Assembly (NCBI GenBank): GCA_900554265.1
Contig: USGZ01000002.1
Coordinates: 1-20,842 of the forward strand
Direction: 5' to 3'
From: an uncultured Porphyromonadaceae bacterium
Lineage (GTDB): Bacteria; Bacteroidota; Bacteroidia; Bacteroidales; Muribaculaceae
DNA length: 20,842 nucleotides
Shown: in pieces, positions 1 through 6,602 of the stretch
Numbering within the stretch: the stretch's first letter is position 1
Layout of the letters: every line of letters starts with the position of its first letter
Position numbers and translations under genes: made by a program
The notes under the pieces: generated by a model
What the model was told of the DNA's origin: nothing
Database searches by the model: none
The model's input: the letters and a program-made list of their open reading frames with translations, nothing else

Positions 1-62
1 GCCGCCGTCTCTCTGAAAATCCGATGTGCCTACTGTTTCTTGTCACAGCTTTTCGTATTCAT
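1..62 (-). ncRNA. Truncated 5' end of a T-box-like leader RNA
   Basis: Downstream of the minus-strand consensus promoter at 70-98 the transcript would read GTGACAAGAAACAGTAGGC, then, about 14 nt later, CAGAGAGACGGCGGC at the window edge. An AGTAG-type bulge followed by CAGAGAG and a GGNGGN stretch is the usual pattern of the first stem (Stem I) of clostridial T-box riboswitches, which sense uncharged tRNA and control aminoacyl-tRNA synthetase or amino-acid genes. Only the first ~60 nt are present; the specifier loop, antiterminator and regulated gene lie outside the window, so the amino acid cannot be told. The call rests on pattern recognition, not a covariance model. Confidence 0.6.
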
Positions 63-69
63 TGGTTTG

Positions 70-98
70 ATTATAGCACGATTTTGGGGATTTGTCAA
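70..98 (-). promoter_or_regulatory. Consensus sigma-A promoter, leftward
   Basis: On the minus strand there is a perfect TTGACA (98-93), a 17-nt spacer and a perfect TATAAT (75-70). It faces the left edge and would drive the T-box-like leader at 1-62. It is divergent from the rimP promoter about 60 bp away. Confidence 0.85.
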
Positions 99-160
99 CA
101 CGTCTGAGCCTTAAAACATTGATTTTACCTGAAAAATACGCTGTTTTTTCAAAAAACCTA

Positions 161-189
161 TTGATTTTCTGAAATAAACGTGGTATAAT
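161..189 (+). promoter_or_regulatory. Sigma-A promoter of rimP-nusA with extended -10
   Basis: TTGATT (161-166), a 17-nt spacer and TATAAT (184-189), preceded by TG at 181-182, which makes an extended -10. It lies about 110 bp upstream of rimP and would transcribe rimP and the nusA-like gene. Confidence 0.85.
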
Positions 190-208
190 AATACAAGATA
201 GATTAGAC

Positions 209-237
209 TAAAGACTGGGGTTTCGCTCCAGTCTTTA
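209..237 (+). promoter_or_regulatory. Hairpin in the rimP leader
   Basis: TAAAGACTGG (209-218) pairs perfectly with CCAGTCTTTA (228-237), extended inside by a G-T wobble and a G-C pair around a loop of about five bases. It lies in the 5' leader just after the expected transcription start. A short T/A tract (TTTAAGTTTTAA) follows, so it could act as a weak attenuator or terminator, or protect the 5' end. Hairpins at this position are common before clostridial rimP-nusA operons. Function is inferred. Confidence 0.55.
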
Positions 238-301
238 AGTTTTAATCGGGGTCAGGCGGTTTTTGCCTGTCCTGCTGCATATTCTGAAAGGAGCTGGCTT
301 A

Positions 302-808
302 ATGGCACTTGCAAAGGGGTTCAGCACTATCGAGGCTGCGGCTGAGGCCGCGGTAAGACCGATAGTCGAGGGCCACGGTTTCTCGCTGTGGGACGTCTGG
401 TTCGCGAAGGAGGGCGCAAAATGGTATCTGCGTATCTTCATCGACAAGCCGCACGGCGTTTCCATCGACGACTGCGAATCCATCGACGGTGAGATAAACT
501 CCATCATCGACGAGCAGTATTTCATCGACAAGATCGACTATCTGGAGATAGGTTCCGCGGGGCTTGAGCGTTCCGTGAGAAGACTTGCCCAGCTTGAGCA
601 GTCGATAGGAAAAAAGGTGAGGGTCAAGACCTACAAGCTGTGCGATGGCGCGCCTTCCAAGGACTTCAGGTGCGTTCTTTCGGGATACGACGGAGAAAAG
701 ATCACGCTGACCGGCGATTTCGGGGAGATCTCGCTTCCCGCCGCCGATATCTCGGCAATGAACTACGACGATTTTGACGATCACGAACTGATAGAAGACG
801 GCGAGTGA
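302..808 (+). CDS. rimP: Ribosome maturation factor RimP
   Basis: A 168-aa protein of the RimP (YhbC/DUF150) family, a cytoplasmic factor needed for 30S subunit maturation. The N-terminal alpha/beta domain holds the family signature: an opening helix with VRPIVEGHGFSLWDVWF, then WYLRIFIDKPHGVSIDDCE and, further on, YLEIGSAGLERSVR, which is the RimP version of the EVSSPGLDRPL motif. The C-terminal part (from about residue 95, KKVRVKTYK) is the SH3-like domain. The start at 302 is chosen over the ATG at 263 because a strong Shine-Dalgarno, GAAAGGAG at 286-293, lies 8 nt before it and family homology begins there. It is first in the operon with nusA 37 bp downstream, the standard Firmicutes order. 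Its codon and base use differ from everything right of about 910. Confidence 0.93.
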   Translation: MALAKGFSTIEAAAEAAVRPIVEGHGFSLWDVWFAKEGAKWYLRIFIDKPHGVSIDDCESIDGEINSIIDEQYFIDKIDYLEIGSAGLERSVRRLAQLEQSIGKKVRVKTYKLCDGAPSKDFRCVLSGYDGEKITLTGDFGEISLPAADISAMNYDDFDDHELIEDGE

Positions 809-845
809 CCGCGGCTTAATTTTTTAATGGAGGAATTAACGGAAA

Positions 846-908
846 ATGGCTAAGAAGAAAGTACAGCAGCCCCAGAACGACATCACTGAATTTTTTGACG
901 CGCTTGCC
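846..908 (+). CDS. nusA: NusA N-terminus, truncated at a contig junction
   Basis: The gene starts at ATG 846 with GGAGG at 829-833, directly after rimP as in rimP-nusA operons. The first ~20 residues include ITEFFDALA, which fits the opening helix of NusA (usually EFFEALxxLE), the transcription termination/antitermination factor. After roughly base 905 family likeness stops: the next sequence is the complement of an S41 peptidase gene on the other strand. The frame stays open to 2951 but everything beyond the junction is antisense to real genes, so the 701-aa conceptual product is an artefact. The identification rests on position and few residues; the truncation is clear. Confidence 0.65.
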
Positions 909-1208
909 GATTACGCTGCCTATGCCGGCATACCCTCCGGCGGAGAGCTGCAGAAGCTCGTCCTGCTCGTTGCTCGGATAGTACTCCGTGTAGGGGTCGG
1001 TGTAGTACAGCAGCGCCTGGATGGTATTGTCCATAATCTCGTCGACGGCTATAGTGTCGACATAGGAGGTTTCCAGCTCCTTGGCTATGCTGTTGAGGGT
1101 CTGAAGCTTGCGGGCCAGTCGGTCCTTATTGCCGGCGCTGTCGGCGAAAACCTGACCAAGCATCCCCGCCGCGAGCACCAGCGCCGCGAATATCGTAAAT
1201 TTCTTCAT
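908..1208 (-). CDS. S41 carboxyl-terminal peptidase, N-terminal fragment
   Basis: The start at 1208 gives a signal peptide (MKKFTIFAALVLAAG, predicted cut near VFADS), then a helical segment RKLQTLNSIAKELETSYVD and the family hallmark TDPYTEYYPSNEQDEL followed by GGYAGIGSVI. In CtpA/tricorn-like S41 proteases this motif comes just before the PDZ domain. Only about 100 of the usual 500+ residues are present: the PDZ and the Ser/Lys catalytic domain are lost because the sequence changes to the rimP-nusA DNA. The upstream ATG at 1313 is rejected because it lies beyond the promoter at 1235-1266. The intact protein would process or degrade envelope proteins in the periplasm. The family call is good; substrates are unknown. 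Confidence 0.8.
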
Positions 1209-1234
1209 TTTTGCTGTCGTATCGTTCCAAACTG

Positions 1235-1266
1235 CAAATATAGCACTTTTCCCCCACCCCCGCAAA
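1235..1266 (-). promoter_or_regulatory. Bacteroidales sigma-ABfr promoter of the S41 gene
   Basis: Minus strand: TTTG (1266-1263), 20-nt spacer, TATATTTG (1242-1235), matching the Bacteroidetes -33 TTTG and -7 TAnnTTTG consensus. It lies 27 bp upstream of the ATG. The spacer is rich in G and closely resembles that of the promoter at 15766-15797. Confidence 0.8.
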
Positions 1267-1276
1267 TCACCACAAA

Positions 1277-1304
1277 ATCGGCCTACGTTCGCACGCAGGC
1301 CGAT
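1277..1304 (-). terminator. Probable terminator of the starch operon
   Basis: ATCGGCCT (1277-1284) pairs with AGGCCGAT (1297-1304), extended inward with one mismatch to an 11-bp stem. Reading on the minus strand, the stem is followed by TTTTG, a short U-tract. It lies about 90 bp after the GH97 stop codon and just upstream of the S41 promoter, where an operon end is expected. Confidence 0.6.
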
Positions 1305-1340
1305 GAAGAACATTTGGTTTTTGCTAAAACAACCTTTGGG

Positions 1341-1380
1341 GAGTCTGTCCGGTATGTCCGGTTGAGCCGGAGGCGGACTC
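1341..1380 (-). other. Hairpin directly after the GH97 gene
   Basis: An outer stem GAGTC (1341-1345) / GACTC (1376-1380) encloses an inner stem TCCGG (1357-1361) / CCGGA (1367-1371). It starts about 17 bp after the stop codon. There is no clear U-tract, so it may be a 3'-end stability hairpin working with the terminator at 1277-1304. Confidence 0.4.
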
Positions 1381-1397
1381 GCTCCGAATATATCAGC

Positions 1398-3500
1398 TTA
1401 CTGTTTCTTCGTGATTCTGATTGCCGCGCCGCCGCCGGGAGCGAGGTGCGGGCGCAACACGGTCGAGGCGTCGACTTCGACGGTGCTGATGCGGTATGCC
1501 TGGGGATTCTCCTTCCAGTCGGCATCCGGAGCATCGGCATATACCGTGGCCACATAGGTTTCGCCGGCGGGCAGGAAGCCCAGGTCGACTGTCGCCGTAC
1601 GGGCGTTCTCGTCCGTGATTGCGCCTACATACCAGTCGTCGGAGTTCTTGTCGCGGCGGGCGACGGTGATATAGCGTCCCGGTTCGGCTTCGAGATAGCG
1701 GGAGTCGGACCAATCTACGGGCACGTCCTCGATGAAGCGGAAGGCATCCGGGAAGCGCTCGTAGTTCTCGGGCAGGTCGCAGGCCATCTGCATCGGCGAG
1801 GGCATGGTCAGGTAGAGGGCCAGCTGGCGCGCCAGCGTGGTGCCCGCCTGGGAGTCCTTGCCTTCGCCGTAGTAGCTCAGGCGCGTCTCGAACAGGCCCG
1901 GGGTATAGTCCATCGGGCCGCCCTTGAGGCGCGTGAAGGGCAGGATGCAGGTATGCGACGGCGGGTTGCCGCCCATCGACTCGAACTCGCCGCCGCGTGC
2001 CGATTCCTGGGCCAGCCAGTTGGGATAGGTGCGGGCCAGACCGGTGGGACGCGGAGCCTCGTGGCTGTCGACCATGATCTGATAGTCGGCGGCCCGCCTG
2101 GCCACGTCGAGCACATGGTCCACCATCCACTGCGAGGTATGATGCTCCGAACGGGGGATGATTGCGCCTACGTAGCCGGTCTTGACGGCGTCGTAGTTGT
2201 TGTCCTTCATGAACCTGAAGGCGCGGTCAAGCTGAAGGGAGTAGTCGGCGGCGTTGGCGGCGGTCTCGTGATGCATGATGAGCTTCACGCCTTTGGAGCG
2301 GGCGTAGTCGCGCAGCGAGTCGACGTCGAAGTCGGGATAGGCCTTGTCGAAGAGGAACTGGCGGTTCTTGCGGTAAGCGGCCCAGTCCTCCCAGCCTTCG
2401 TTCCAGCCCTCGACGAGCACGCCGTCGATACCGTGGGCCGCGGCGAAGTCTATGTAGCGCATCACGTTGGCCGTGTTGGCCGGATGGTGGCCGTTGGATT
2501 CGAGCGCCGAGTAGTCGGTGATGCCGGGCTTGGCCAGGAAGTCGTTCGAGTAGGCCCAGGTCTTGATTTTGCCGGTGAACATCTCCCACCATACGCCGAC
2601 GAACTTCATCGGCTTGATCCAGGAGGTGTCCTCGATCTTGCAGGGCTCGTTGAGATTGTAGACCAGCTGCGAGGCCAGGATATCGCGGGCGTCGTCGCTG
2701 ATGATGAGCGTGCGCCAGGGGGTGTCGAAGGGCAGGTGCAGATAGGCGCTGACGCCGAGACGGTCGGGCACCAGGTGCGCCTTCATCGCGTAAGCGGCGG
2801 TGTCGACGTCCAGCAGCATCGCCGGATAGCCTACAAGGGCGGCTTCATGGACGTTGACGTAGACCGAGTCGGCCGTCTTGAGCAGCAGCGGCGTCTGGAC
2901 CGTCGTGCCTCCGGTGCGCTGGGCCTCGCTGTGGCGGCGGTAGTTGCCTAAGGCCGAGGGAAGCTCCGTGAAGGTGGTCTCGGACCAGAGGTACTCGTCG
3001 GTATCGTAGTCGCCGGGGATGCAGAAGATGCGGTGGTTGTCCGTGTAGTTGTACTCGGTGAGCTCGTCGCGGAGGGTCAGGTAGTTGGGACCCTGCTGGG
3101 CAGGCAGCTCGTAGCGGAAGCCGATGCCGTCGTCGAACACGCGGAAGCGCAGCGTCATGGCCCGCGCCGGGTCGGTGGCCTTCAGGTGCAGGGCCAGCTC
3201 GCGGAAGTGGTCGCGCACGGTCGAGTACTCGCCCCATACGGGCTGCCAGCTGCGGTCGACGGTAGCGGTGTCGACGCCGGCGATGGTGAAGCCCGAGGTG
3301 AAGGAAGTCTCGTCGGCGCGCAGACCCAGGCGGCTGGGCGCGACGAGCGCACGGCCCTTGTAGTCTACGGAATAGCACGGCGCGCCATCGGCGTCCACGT
3401 CGGCCGTGAGGCGGATGGCTCCGTCGGGGGAAGTGATGACCGCGGCCGTCGCGGCAAGGGCGCCCGCGGTCATCATCATTGTTGCCAGAATTTTCTTCAT
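1398..3500 (-). CDS. susB: SusB-like GH97 alpha-glucosidase
   Basis: A 700-aa secreted enzyme with an N-terminal signal peptide (no lipobox), so probably periplasmic. Glycoside hydrolase family 97: N-terminal beta-super-sandwich (about residues 22-290), (beta/alpha)8 barrel (about 295-590) and C-terminal beta domain. It releases glucose from the non-reducing ends of maltooligosaccharides. Visible family motifs are VEGWNEGWEDW at 363-373, HHET at 410-413, DSHEAPRPTG at 478-487 and SARGGEFES at 500-508. E481 and E505 align with the base and acid glutamates of B. thetaiotaomicron SusB, and E412 with a calcium ligand, which supports the inverting, alpha-glucosidase type rather than the retaining, Asp-nucleophile alpha-galactosidase type. 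Last gene of the operon, 32 bp after the amylase. Length matches the family (about 700-740). Confidence 0.92.
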   Translation of the reverse strand: MKKILATMMMTAGALAATAAVITSPDGAIRLTADVDADGAPCYSVDYKGRALVAPSRLGLRADETSFTSGFTIAGVDTATVDRSWQPVWGEYSTVRDHFRELALHLKATDPARAMTLRFRVFDDGIGFRYELPAQQGPNYLTLRDELTEYNYTDNHRIFCIPGDYDTDEYLWSETTFTELPSALGNYRRHSEAQRTGGTTVQTPLLLKTADSVYVNVHEAALVGYPAMLLDVDTAAYAMKAHLVPDRLGVSAYLHLPFDTPWRTLIISDDARDILASQLVYNLNEPCKIEDTSWIKPMKFVGVWWEMFTGKIKTWAYSNDFLAKPGITDYSALESNGHHPANTANVMRYIDFAAAHGIDGVLVEGWNEGWEDWAAYRKNRQFLFDKAYPDFDVDSLRDYARSKGVKLIMHHETAANAADYSLQLDRAFRFMKDNNYDAVKTGYVGAIIPRSEHHTSQWMVDHVLDVARRAADYQIMVDSHEAPRPTGLARTYPNWLAQESARGGEFESMGGNPPSHTCILPFTRLKGGPMDYTPGLFETRLSYYGEGKDSQAGTTLARQLALYLTMPSPMQMACDLPENYERFPDAFRFIEDVPVDWSDSRYLEAEPGRYITVARRDKNSDDWYVGAITDENARTATVDLGFLPAGETYVATVYADAPDADWKENPQAYRISTVEVDASTVLRPHLAPGGGAAIRITKKQ

Positions 3501-3532
3501 TACTGTAAAGAAGGAAATTTATAGCTTAGGGT

Positions 3533-4858
3533 TCAGTTCATGTAAATCGCGTAGCCGTAGGCTCCGAGCTCGAGGGTGACGGGCACGGTCACTGTGGCGC
3601 CGGAGAGCAGGTCGGTCATCGAGGCTCCGGTGAGCATGATGGGCGTGCGGATGCTCTTGGTGTCGGCGGTAGGATTGACGGCCACCATCAGCGTGTGGCC
3701 GGGAATCGAGCGCGTGAAGCATACTACGGACGAAGTCGAGAGGTCGGCGAGCTGGCCGCGGCGCACCTCGGCGGAACTGCGGAAGGCGGCGTTGATGGCG
3801 GCGAACTTGTCGCTCAGGGCCTGCGAGAAGGTCAGCGGGTTGTAGTTGAAGAAGCTGAGCTTGCCGGAGAGGCCCTCGACGTCCATCGACGAGTAGATCA
3901 TCGGGGTGCCGTTGAGCATCGAGGCCAGCACATAGGCGGCGGGGATGCCTTCGGGAGCGCCGAACATGGTGGCCACGTTGTTCTCGGCGGCGGTGTCGTG
4001 GTTGAACACGTAGCGCAGAATCGAGTCGCCTTCAGGCACGACGGACAGTGCGCTCTGGGCCTCGCTGACGGCCTTCGAGGGCTTGTCGCCGTGGAAGACT
4101 TCGGAGATGGTCGAGCCGCTTTTCCAGTCGTAGATCATATCGAAACCGGCCTCGTAGTATTCGGCGTGCGAAGTCTCGGCGAGCATGATGAGCTCGGGAT
4201 TGAGGGCGCGCATGGCGGTGATGGCCTCGCTCCAGTAATCGATAGGCACGCCTTCGGCGTAGTCGCAGCGGTAGCCGTCGATGCCCAGTTCCTTGATCCA
4301 GAAAATCATGGCGTCCGTCATGGCAGCGCGTAGATTCTGGTTCGAGAAGTCCAGCTGGGCCACGTCCGTCCAGCCGTTGGCGTTGACGATATTGCCGTTG
4401 GCGTCATGTTCGTACCAGTCAGGGTGCTGGGCAATCCAGGCGCAGTCCCAGGCTGTGTGGTTGGCGATCCAGTCGAAAATCACCTTCATGCCCTTGGCGT
4501 GGGCGGCGTCGACAAGGGCCTTGGCGTCGGCCATGGTACCGTAGCGCGGATTGAGGGCCGTGAAGTTGCGCACGCAGTAGGGAGAGCCGAAGGCGTTGAG
4601 CTCGCCGGTCTCATAGACGGGCATGATCCAGAGGATGTCGGTGTTCATGCCGGCGATGCGGCCGAGCTGGGCGGCGATGCCGTCCAGGCACTCGTTGTCG
4701 CCGAAGAAACGGGGATTGGCCTGGTAGATTACGTTGGTGCTCACCTCCGGGCCTACCGTAGGCGGCGCGGGGTTCTCGGGCATGTCGATTTCGTAGGAAG
4801 TGCAGCCGGTGGCGGCAAATGCTGCCACCGCTGCGAGTATAGCTTTGATTGCTTTCAT
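3533..4858 (-). CDS. GH13 alpha-amylase lipoprotein
   Basis: A 441-aa alpha-amylase with a lipoprotein signal peptide (lipobox AATGC, Cys19), probably on the cell surface like SusG. All four GH13 conserved regions are visible: region I DWIANHT (129-135), region II GYRCDYAEGV with nucleophile D199, region III LAET with acid/base E228, and region IV FNHD with transition-state stabiliser D288. It should cut internal alpha-1,4 links of starch. At 441 aa it is much shorter than SusG (about 690), lacking room for the CBM58 insertion; starch binding may instead come from the neighbouring four-repeat lipoprotein. The residues after Cys19 (TSYEID) are only weakly acidic, a less clear surface-export signal than in its neighbours. 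The gene starts 7 bp after the upstream stop, so translation is probably coupled. Confidence 0.93.
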   Translation of the reverse strand: MKAIKAILAAVAAFAATGCTSYEIDMPENPAPPTVGPEVSTNVIYQANPRFFGDNECLDGIAAQLGRIAGMNTDILWIMPVYETGELNAFGSPYCVRNFTALNPRYGTMADAKALVDAAHAKGMKVIFDWIANHTAWDCAWIAQHPDWYEHDANGNIVNANGWTDVAQLDFSNQNLRAAMTDAMIFWIKELGIDGYRCDYAEGVPIDYWSEAITAMRALNPELIMLAETSHAEYYEAGFDMIYDWKSGSTISEVFHGDKPSKAVSEAQSALSVVPEGDSILRYVFNHDTAAENNVATMFGAPEGIPAAYVLASMLNGTPMIYSSMDVEGLSGKLSFFNYNPLTFSQALSDKFAAINAAFRSSAEVRRGQLADLSTSSVVCFTRSIPGHTLMVAVNPTADTKSIRTPIMLTGASMTDLLSGATVTVPVTLELGAYGYAIYMN

Positions 4859-4865
4859 TCAGGTC

Positions 4866-6590
4866 TTATTTGAGTTCGGCGCTTGTCGGGCCGGCGGAAA
4901 TAATATAGTTCTTGTCCAGGGTAATGCTCATGGCATCGTACTGGGTACCGTCGTTGTTGTTGAAGATGAGGTTCTCGGTCTCGCCGTGACCCTCGACGGT
5001 GATTACCTTGTAGGTAACGCCGTCGACAGTCTCGGTTGCATCGGGGCTGACGCCGGGCCAGCCCCCGAACACTTCCTTGTCGCCCCAGGCGTAGACGTAG
5101 AAGTTAGCCCAGCCGGTATTGTCCTCGATGTAGATCTTGAACTCGCTGACAGGCTCCTCGATGGCTGCGGCGCCGTCGGGGTTGGCGACGATATACCAGT
5201 CCTTGTCCAGGGTGATGGCCAGAGCGTCGTACTGGGTACCGTTGTTGTCGTGGAAGATAAGGTTCTCGGTCTCGCCGGCGCCGGATACGTTGAATACCAG
5301 GAAGCTCATGCCGCCGATTTCAACGGTTTCGGACGAAGTGGCGCCGGGCCAGCCGCCGAAGAGTTCCTTATCGCCCCAGGCGTAGACATAGAAGTCGCTC
5401 CAGCCGGTGAGGTTCTGGACATAAATCTTGTAGTCCTGAGGTTCGGGGTCGGGATCCGGGTCGGGTTCGGGAGTCGTGCCGGGGTCGTAGGTCTCGGGGT
5501 CGATTTCAGTGGCGCCGGAGGCGGTGAGCTCTACGTAGACGTCGCGGTCGAGGTTGAAGACAACCACGTCGTCGACCTGCTTGCCGTTGCCGTTGTTGAG
5601 AATCACGTGTTCCTCAAGACCGGCGTCGCAGTTGGCCGCGCCGAGGTCGAAGTAGGTGTACTCGACGCCCTTGATGGTCTGGGTTCCGGTAGGAGCCATG
5701 CCCGGCCATGCGCCGTTGAGGTCGTTGACCGCGCCCCACATATAAAGGTAGAGCTCGTCCCAGCCGCTCTTGTTGACCACGAACACGGCATAGCCGTCGT
5801 GCTTGACGTTCGACGAGGGGTCGTACTCGAGGACTGCGTCGGGTGTCAACTCGAGGTAGAAGTCCTTGTCCAGGGTAACGTTGTAGTCCGGGAGCTGCGA
5901 GCCGCCGTTGTTGTTGTTGAAAATCAGGTTCAGGTTGAGGCCCTCGTTGGCGGCGCCGGTATCGAAGTACTTGTAGGTCACGCCTTCGATTTCAACCTTG
6001 CCGGTGGGAGTCATGCCGGGCCAGGCGCCGAATGCCTCGGCGTCGCCCCAGGCGTACATGGCCAGGTCTTCGAAGCCGGAGTTGTCGACAACGTAGATCA
6101 CGTAGCCGTCGTGGACGATTTCACCCGGATCGACGGGTTTGTTGAAGTAGTCGGCCCAGCGGTAAAGAAGCACGTTCAGGCGCTGGCCCAGGGCCGGAGC
6201 CTCGGTGTGGAGAACGGGCTGGTTGTCCAGCGAGCGCTCTTCGCCCTGCTCCGAATTATAGAAGGTATAGCCGTCGGCAAGGGTCTTGCCGTCGACGAAG
6301 TCGTCGGGATTCAGATAGATACCCCACTTCACGTCCGTGTCGCTGGCCTTCTCGAGCTGCCACATCGGATTGCCCACGGCAGCTTCCTGGCCGCCATTAA
6401 ACTCGCCGACGATATAGATTTTGTCGGTCGGTATTGTGCCCTGCGGCACGATTACCTCCAGCAGCTGATAGCCGGGGCGCAGCTCGAAGCGCGGCAGCTC
6501 GCTGTCGAATATGATCTCGTCCTTGGAGCATCCCGCCAGCAGGGGCAGAAGCATCAGGAAAAGAAAACTGAATATATTGAATTTCTTCAT
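4866..6590 (-). CDS. SusE-position lipoprotein with four CBM26-like repeats
   Basis: A 574-aa lipoprotein (lipobox LLAGC, Cys21) followed by SKDE, which fits the Bacteroidetes K-(D/E)2 signal for surface display. Residues 30-150 form an N-terminal domain of the SusE/SusF outer-membrane type (weak likeness). Four repeats follow, at about 160-252, 264-358, 385-472 and 481-568. Each has the order YxIYVxNxxGWxxFYxYAWG, a GxWPG turn, then NLIFNNNxGxQ and a closing ITLDKDxYI strand. This is the pattern of starch-binding module CBM26, with the aromatic residues W/Y that stack on glucose. An acidic Pro/Asp linker (370-384) separates repeats 2 and 3. It probably holds starch at the surface for the GH13 and SusC/D proteins, replacing classical SusE/SusF. 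Located 12 bp after susD. The CBM assignment is from motif recognition only. Confidence 0.82.
   Translation of the reverse strand: MKKFNIFSFLFLMLLPLLAGCSKDEIIFDSELPRFELRPGYQLLEVIVPQGTIPTDKIYIVGEFNGGQEAAVGNPMWQLEKASDTDVKWGIYLNPDDFVDGKTLADGYTFYNSEQGEERSLDNQPVLHTEAPALGQRLNVLLYRWADYFNKPVDPGEIVHDGYVIYVVDNSGFEDLAMYAWGDAEAFGAWPGMTPTGKVEIEGVTYKYFDTGAANEGLNLNLIFNNNNGGSQLPDYNVTLDKDFYLELTPDAVLEYDPSSNVKHDGYAVFVVNKSGWDELYLYMWGAVNDLNGAWPGMAPTGTQTIKGVEYTYFDLGAANCDAGLEEHVILNNGNGKQVDDVVVFNLDRDVYVELTASGATEIDPETYDPGTTPEPDPDPDPEPQDYKIYVQNLTGWSDFYVYAWGDKELFGGWPGATSSETVEIGGMSFLVFNVSGAGETENLIFHDNNGTQYDALAITLDKDWYIVANPDGAAAIEEPVSEFKIYIEDNTGWANFYVYAWGDKEVFGGWPGVSPDATETVDGVTYKVITVEGHGETENLIFNNNDGTQYDAMSITLDKNYIISAGPTSAELK
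4887..6113 (-). repeat. Four tandem starch-binding modules; last two nearly duplicated in DNA
   Basis: The four modules occupy 6113-5835, 5801-5517, 5438-5175 and 5150-4887. The last two have a period of exactly 291 bp (97 codons) and retain long DNA matches, for example CTTGTCCAGG at 4911 and 5202, followed by shared tracts such as TCGTACTGGGTACC, which points to a recent duplication. The first two are more diverged. Confidence 0.8.
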
Positions 6591-6602
6591 GTCGGCTTGT
6601 TT

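Noticed and set aside
846..2951. A 701-residue open frame starting with the nusA-like N-terminus
   Set aside because: After about base 908 it is antisense to the S41 and GH97 genes, with Val/Gly/Arg-rich sequence and no domain. It is open only because of the high G+C codon bias on the other strand.
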